This document shows, in pieces, positions 62,955 to 64,000 of a stretch of 64,000 bases of DNA (position 1 is the first letter of the stretch; each line of letters begins with the position of its first letter). The DNA is taken from assembly GCF_034933565.1 (NCBI RefSeq), contig NZ_JAYFNG010000009.1:73451-137450 (forward strand), given 5' to 3'. Origin of the DNA: Raineyella sp034933565. GTDB lineage: Bacteria; Actinomycetota; Actinomycetes; Propionibacteriales; Propionibacteriaceae. Made by a program: the position numbers and the translations under genes. Below the pieces are notes generated by a model, which saw only the letters and a list, made by a program, of their open reading frames with translations, did not search any database and was not told where the DNA came from.

Positions 62955-63941
62955 GTGTCTCAAGCCCCCGTGAAGGTGGCTGTCACCGGCGGTGCCGGTC
63001 ACATCGCCTACAGCCTCCTGTTCCGCATCATCCAGGGTCAGCTCCTCGGCAAGACCCCCGTCGAGCTGCGTCTGCTGGAGATCACTCCGGCGATGAAGGC
63101 GCTCGAGGGTGTCGCGATGGAGATCGAAGACTGCGCGTCGCCGCTGGTGGCCAACGTGGAGCTGACCGACGACCCCAACGTGGCCTTCGACGGTGCGAAC
63201 ATCTGTCTGCTGGTCGGCGCCCGTCCCCGCGGCAAGGGCATGAACCGCTCCGACCTGCTCGCCGCCAACGGCGCCATCTTCGCCCCGCAGGGCAAGGCCA
63301 TCAACGACAACGCCGCCGATGACGTCCACGTCCTGGTGACCGGCAACCCGGCGAACACCAACACCCTGATCGCCCGCACCCACGCGCCGGACGTACCCGC
63401 CACCCGGTTCACCTCGCTGATGCGCCTGGACCACAACCGGTCGGTCGCCCAGCTCGCCAAGAAGACCGGCTTCTCGGTCAACTACATCGAGCGCGTCGTC
63501 GTCTGGGGCAACCACTCCGACACCCAGTACCCCGACATCACCAACGCCACCATCGCCGGCAAGCCGGCCATCGAGGTGGTCAACGATGAGGAGTGGCTGG
63601 AGAACACCTTCATCCCCACCGTCTCCAAGCGGGGCGGCGCGATCATCGAGGCACGCGGCGCCTCGTCGGCCACCTCGGCGGCCAACGCCACGGTGCAGCA
63701 CATGCACGACCTGATCCTCGGGTCGCCCGAGGGTGACTGGGTCACCATGGGCGTGACCTCCGACGGGTCGTACGGTGTCCCGGAGGGCCTGACCTTCGGC
63801 ATGCCGTGCATCACCAGGAACGGTGAGTACGAGATCGTCCAGGGTCTCGAATTCAGCGACTACGGCAAGGCCAAGCTTGCCGCCACCATCGAGGAGCTGG
63901 AGAACGAGCGGGCTGCGGTCCACGAGTTGGGGCTCGTCTGA
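62955..63941 (+). CDS. mdh: malate dehydrogenase
   Basis: A 328-residue LDH/MDH-type enzyme of the actinobacterial (cytosolic-MDH-like) group. VKVAVTGGAGHIAYSLLFRI (6-25) binds NAD; LLVGARPRGKGMNRSDLLAA, VLVTGNPANTNTLIARTHAP, FTSLMRLDHNRSVAQLAKKT and WGNHSDTQYPDITNA (catalytic His) follow. It interconverts malate and oxaloacetate in the TCA cycle. AGGGAG lies 5 nt before the GTG. It ends 59 nt before the window edge; no gene is visible after it. Confidence 0.97.
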   Translation: MSQAPVKVAVTGGAGHIAYSLLFRIIQGQLLGKTPVELRLLEITPAMKALEGVAMEIEDCASPLVANVELTDDPNVAFDGANICLLVGARPRGKGMNRSDLLAANGAIFAPQGKAINDNAADDVHVLVTGNPANTNTLIARTHAPDVPATRFTSLMRLDHNRSVAQLAKKTGFSVNYIERVVVWGNHSDTQYPDITNATIAGKPAIEVVNDEEWLENTFIPTVSKRGGAIIEARGASSATSAANATVQHMHDLILGSPEGDWVTMGVTSDGSYGVPEGLTFGMPCITRNGEYEIVQGLEFSDYGKAKLAATIEELENERAAVHELGLV

Positions 63942-64000
63942 GCCTGCAGGCTTCCCGGTCACAACGGCGTGTCTGGGCAACGTGAGAGGGGTGGGGGGCC

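Noticed and set aside
63941..63952. AGCCTGCAGGCT after mdh as a terminator
   Set aside because: It is a 12-bp palindrome without a loop and without a T run, so it cannot form a stable terminator hairpin in RNA.

Overview
The window is a very GC-rich, densely coded stretch of actinobacterial chromosome. Evidence for this is a WhiB regulator, a decaprenyl-phosphate arabinose enzyme pair, a CoA-carboxylase epsilon subunit, TIGR03089, DUF3039 and DUF3499 proteins, and many genes that appear to be transcribed without a 5' leader. The propionyl-CoA carboxylase parts together with a methylmalonyl-CoA mutase large subunit fit Propionibacteriales (Propionibacteriaceae or relatives), but the family is an inference. 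I count 55 protein genes, including one cut by the left edge and one small doubtful ORF. I see one TPP riboswitch and several terminator hairpins. I see no rRNA, tRNA, IS element, prophage or CRISPR array.

Layout. 1-5.1 kb: start of malQ, an RDD membrane protein, a DEAD/DEAH-type helicase facing DUF3039 and a DUF6636-like lipidless exported protein. 5.1-7.6 kb: a TetR repressor divergent from a 14-TM drug exporter, with an inverted repeat between them. 7.7-12.7 kb: sahH followed, apparently in one operon, by a fused circularly permuted ATP-grasp/alpha-E protein and a transglutaminase; this is an uncharacterised peptide-modification set. 12.9-20.3 kb: aroQ, a SIS-domain protein, a Trm112-like protein, phosphomannomutase, DUF3499, a metallopeptidase-fold protein, WhiB2-like, a membrane protein and GDP-mannose pyrophosphorylase. 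This is mannose activation interleaved with regulators. 20.4-25.5 kb: TIGR03089, a family 2 glycosyltransferase and two divergent LCP cell-wall ligases. 25.6-30.9 kb: purE-purK, trpS, GtrA, birA.

31-38.2 kb: accD-accE-maf, then decaprenyl-phosphate phosphoribosyltransferase and the 2-reductase DprE2, a divergent LamB/YcsF protein, and the biotin carboxylase/BCCP subunit. BirA, transcribed away from accD, would biotinylate the latter. 38.5-42.7 kb: LpdA-like quinone reductase, purine nucleoside phosphorylase and phosphosugar mutase. 43-46.7 kb: DUF485-actP acetate symporter facing a TPP-riboswitch-controlled HMP transporter (cytX). 47-51 kb: a solitary AbiEi/DUF559-type nuclease-like protein between two 65-bp direct repeats, metG and a small membrane protein. 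51.1-54.3 kb: M20 amidohydrolase, cytidine deaminase, adenosine deaminase in one overlapping operon. 54.5-64 kb: methylmalonyl-CoA mutase large subunit, CNNM/CBS protein and a kinase-like protein, UDP-glucose dehydrogenase, a FolP-like protein, purU and mdh.

How it fits together. From sahH to cdd the gene content and order largely follow the Mycobacterium tuberculosis segment from Rv3248c to about Rv3315c (locus tags from memory), so most of the window is conserved core with lineage-specific insertions. Functional groups are envelope sugar supply (manB, manC, pmmB, ugd, glycosyltransferase, LCPs, DPA enzymes), propionyl-CoA metabolism (accA/D/E, birA, mutase), nucleoside salvage (PNP, add, cdd) and one-carbon/purine metabolism (purE/K, purU, folP, sahH). 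Intergenic gaps repeatedly hold locus-specific short tandem repeats.
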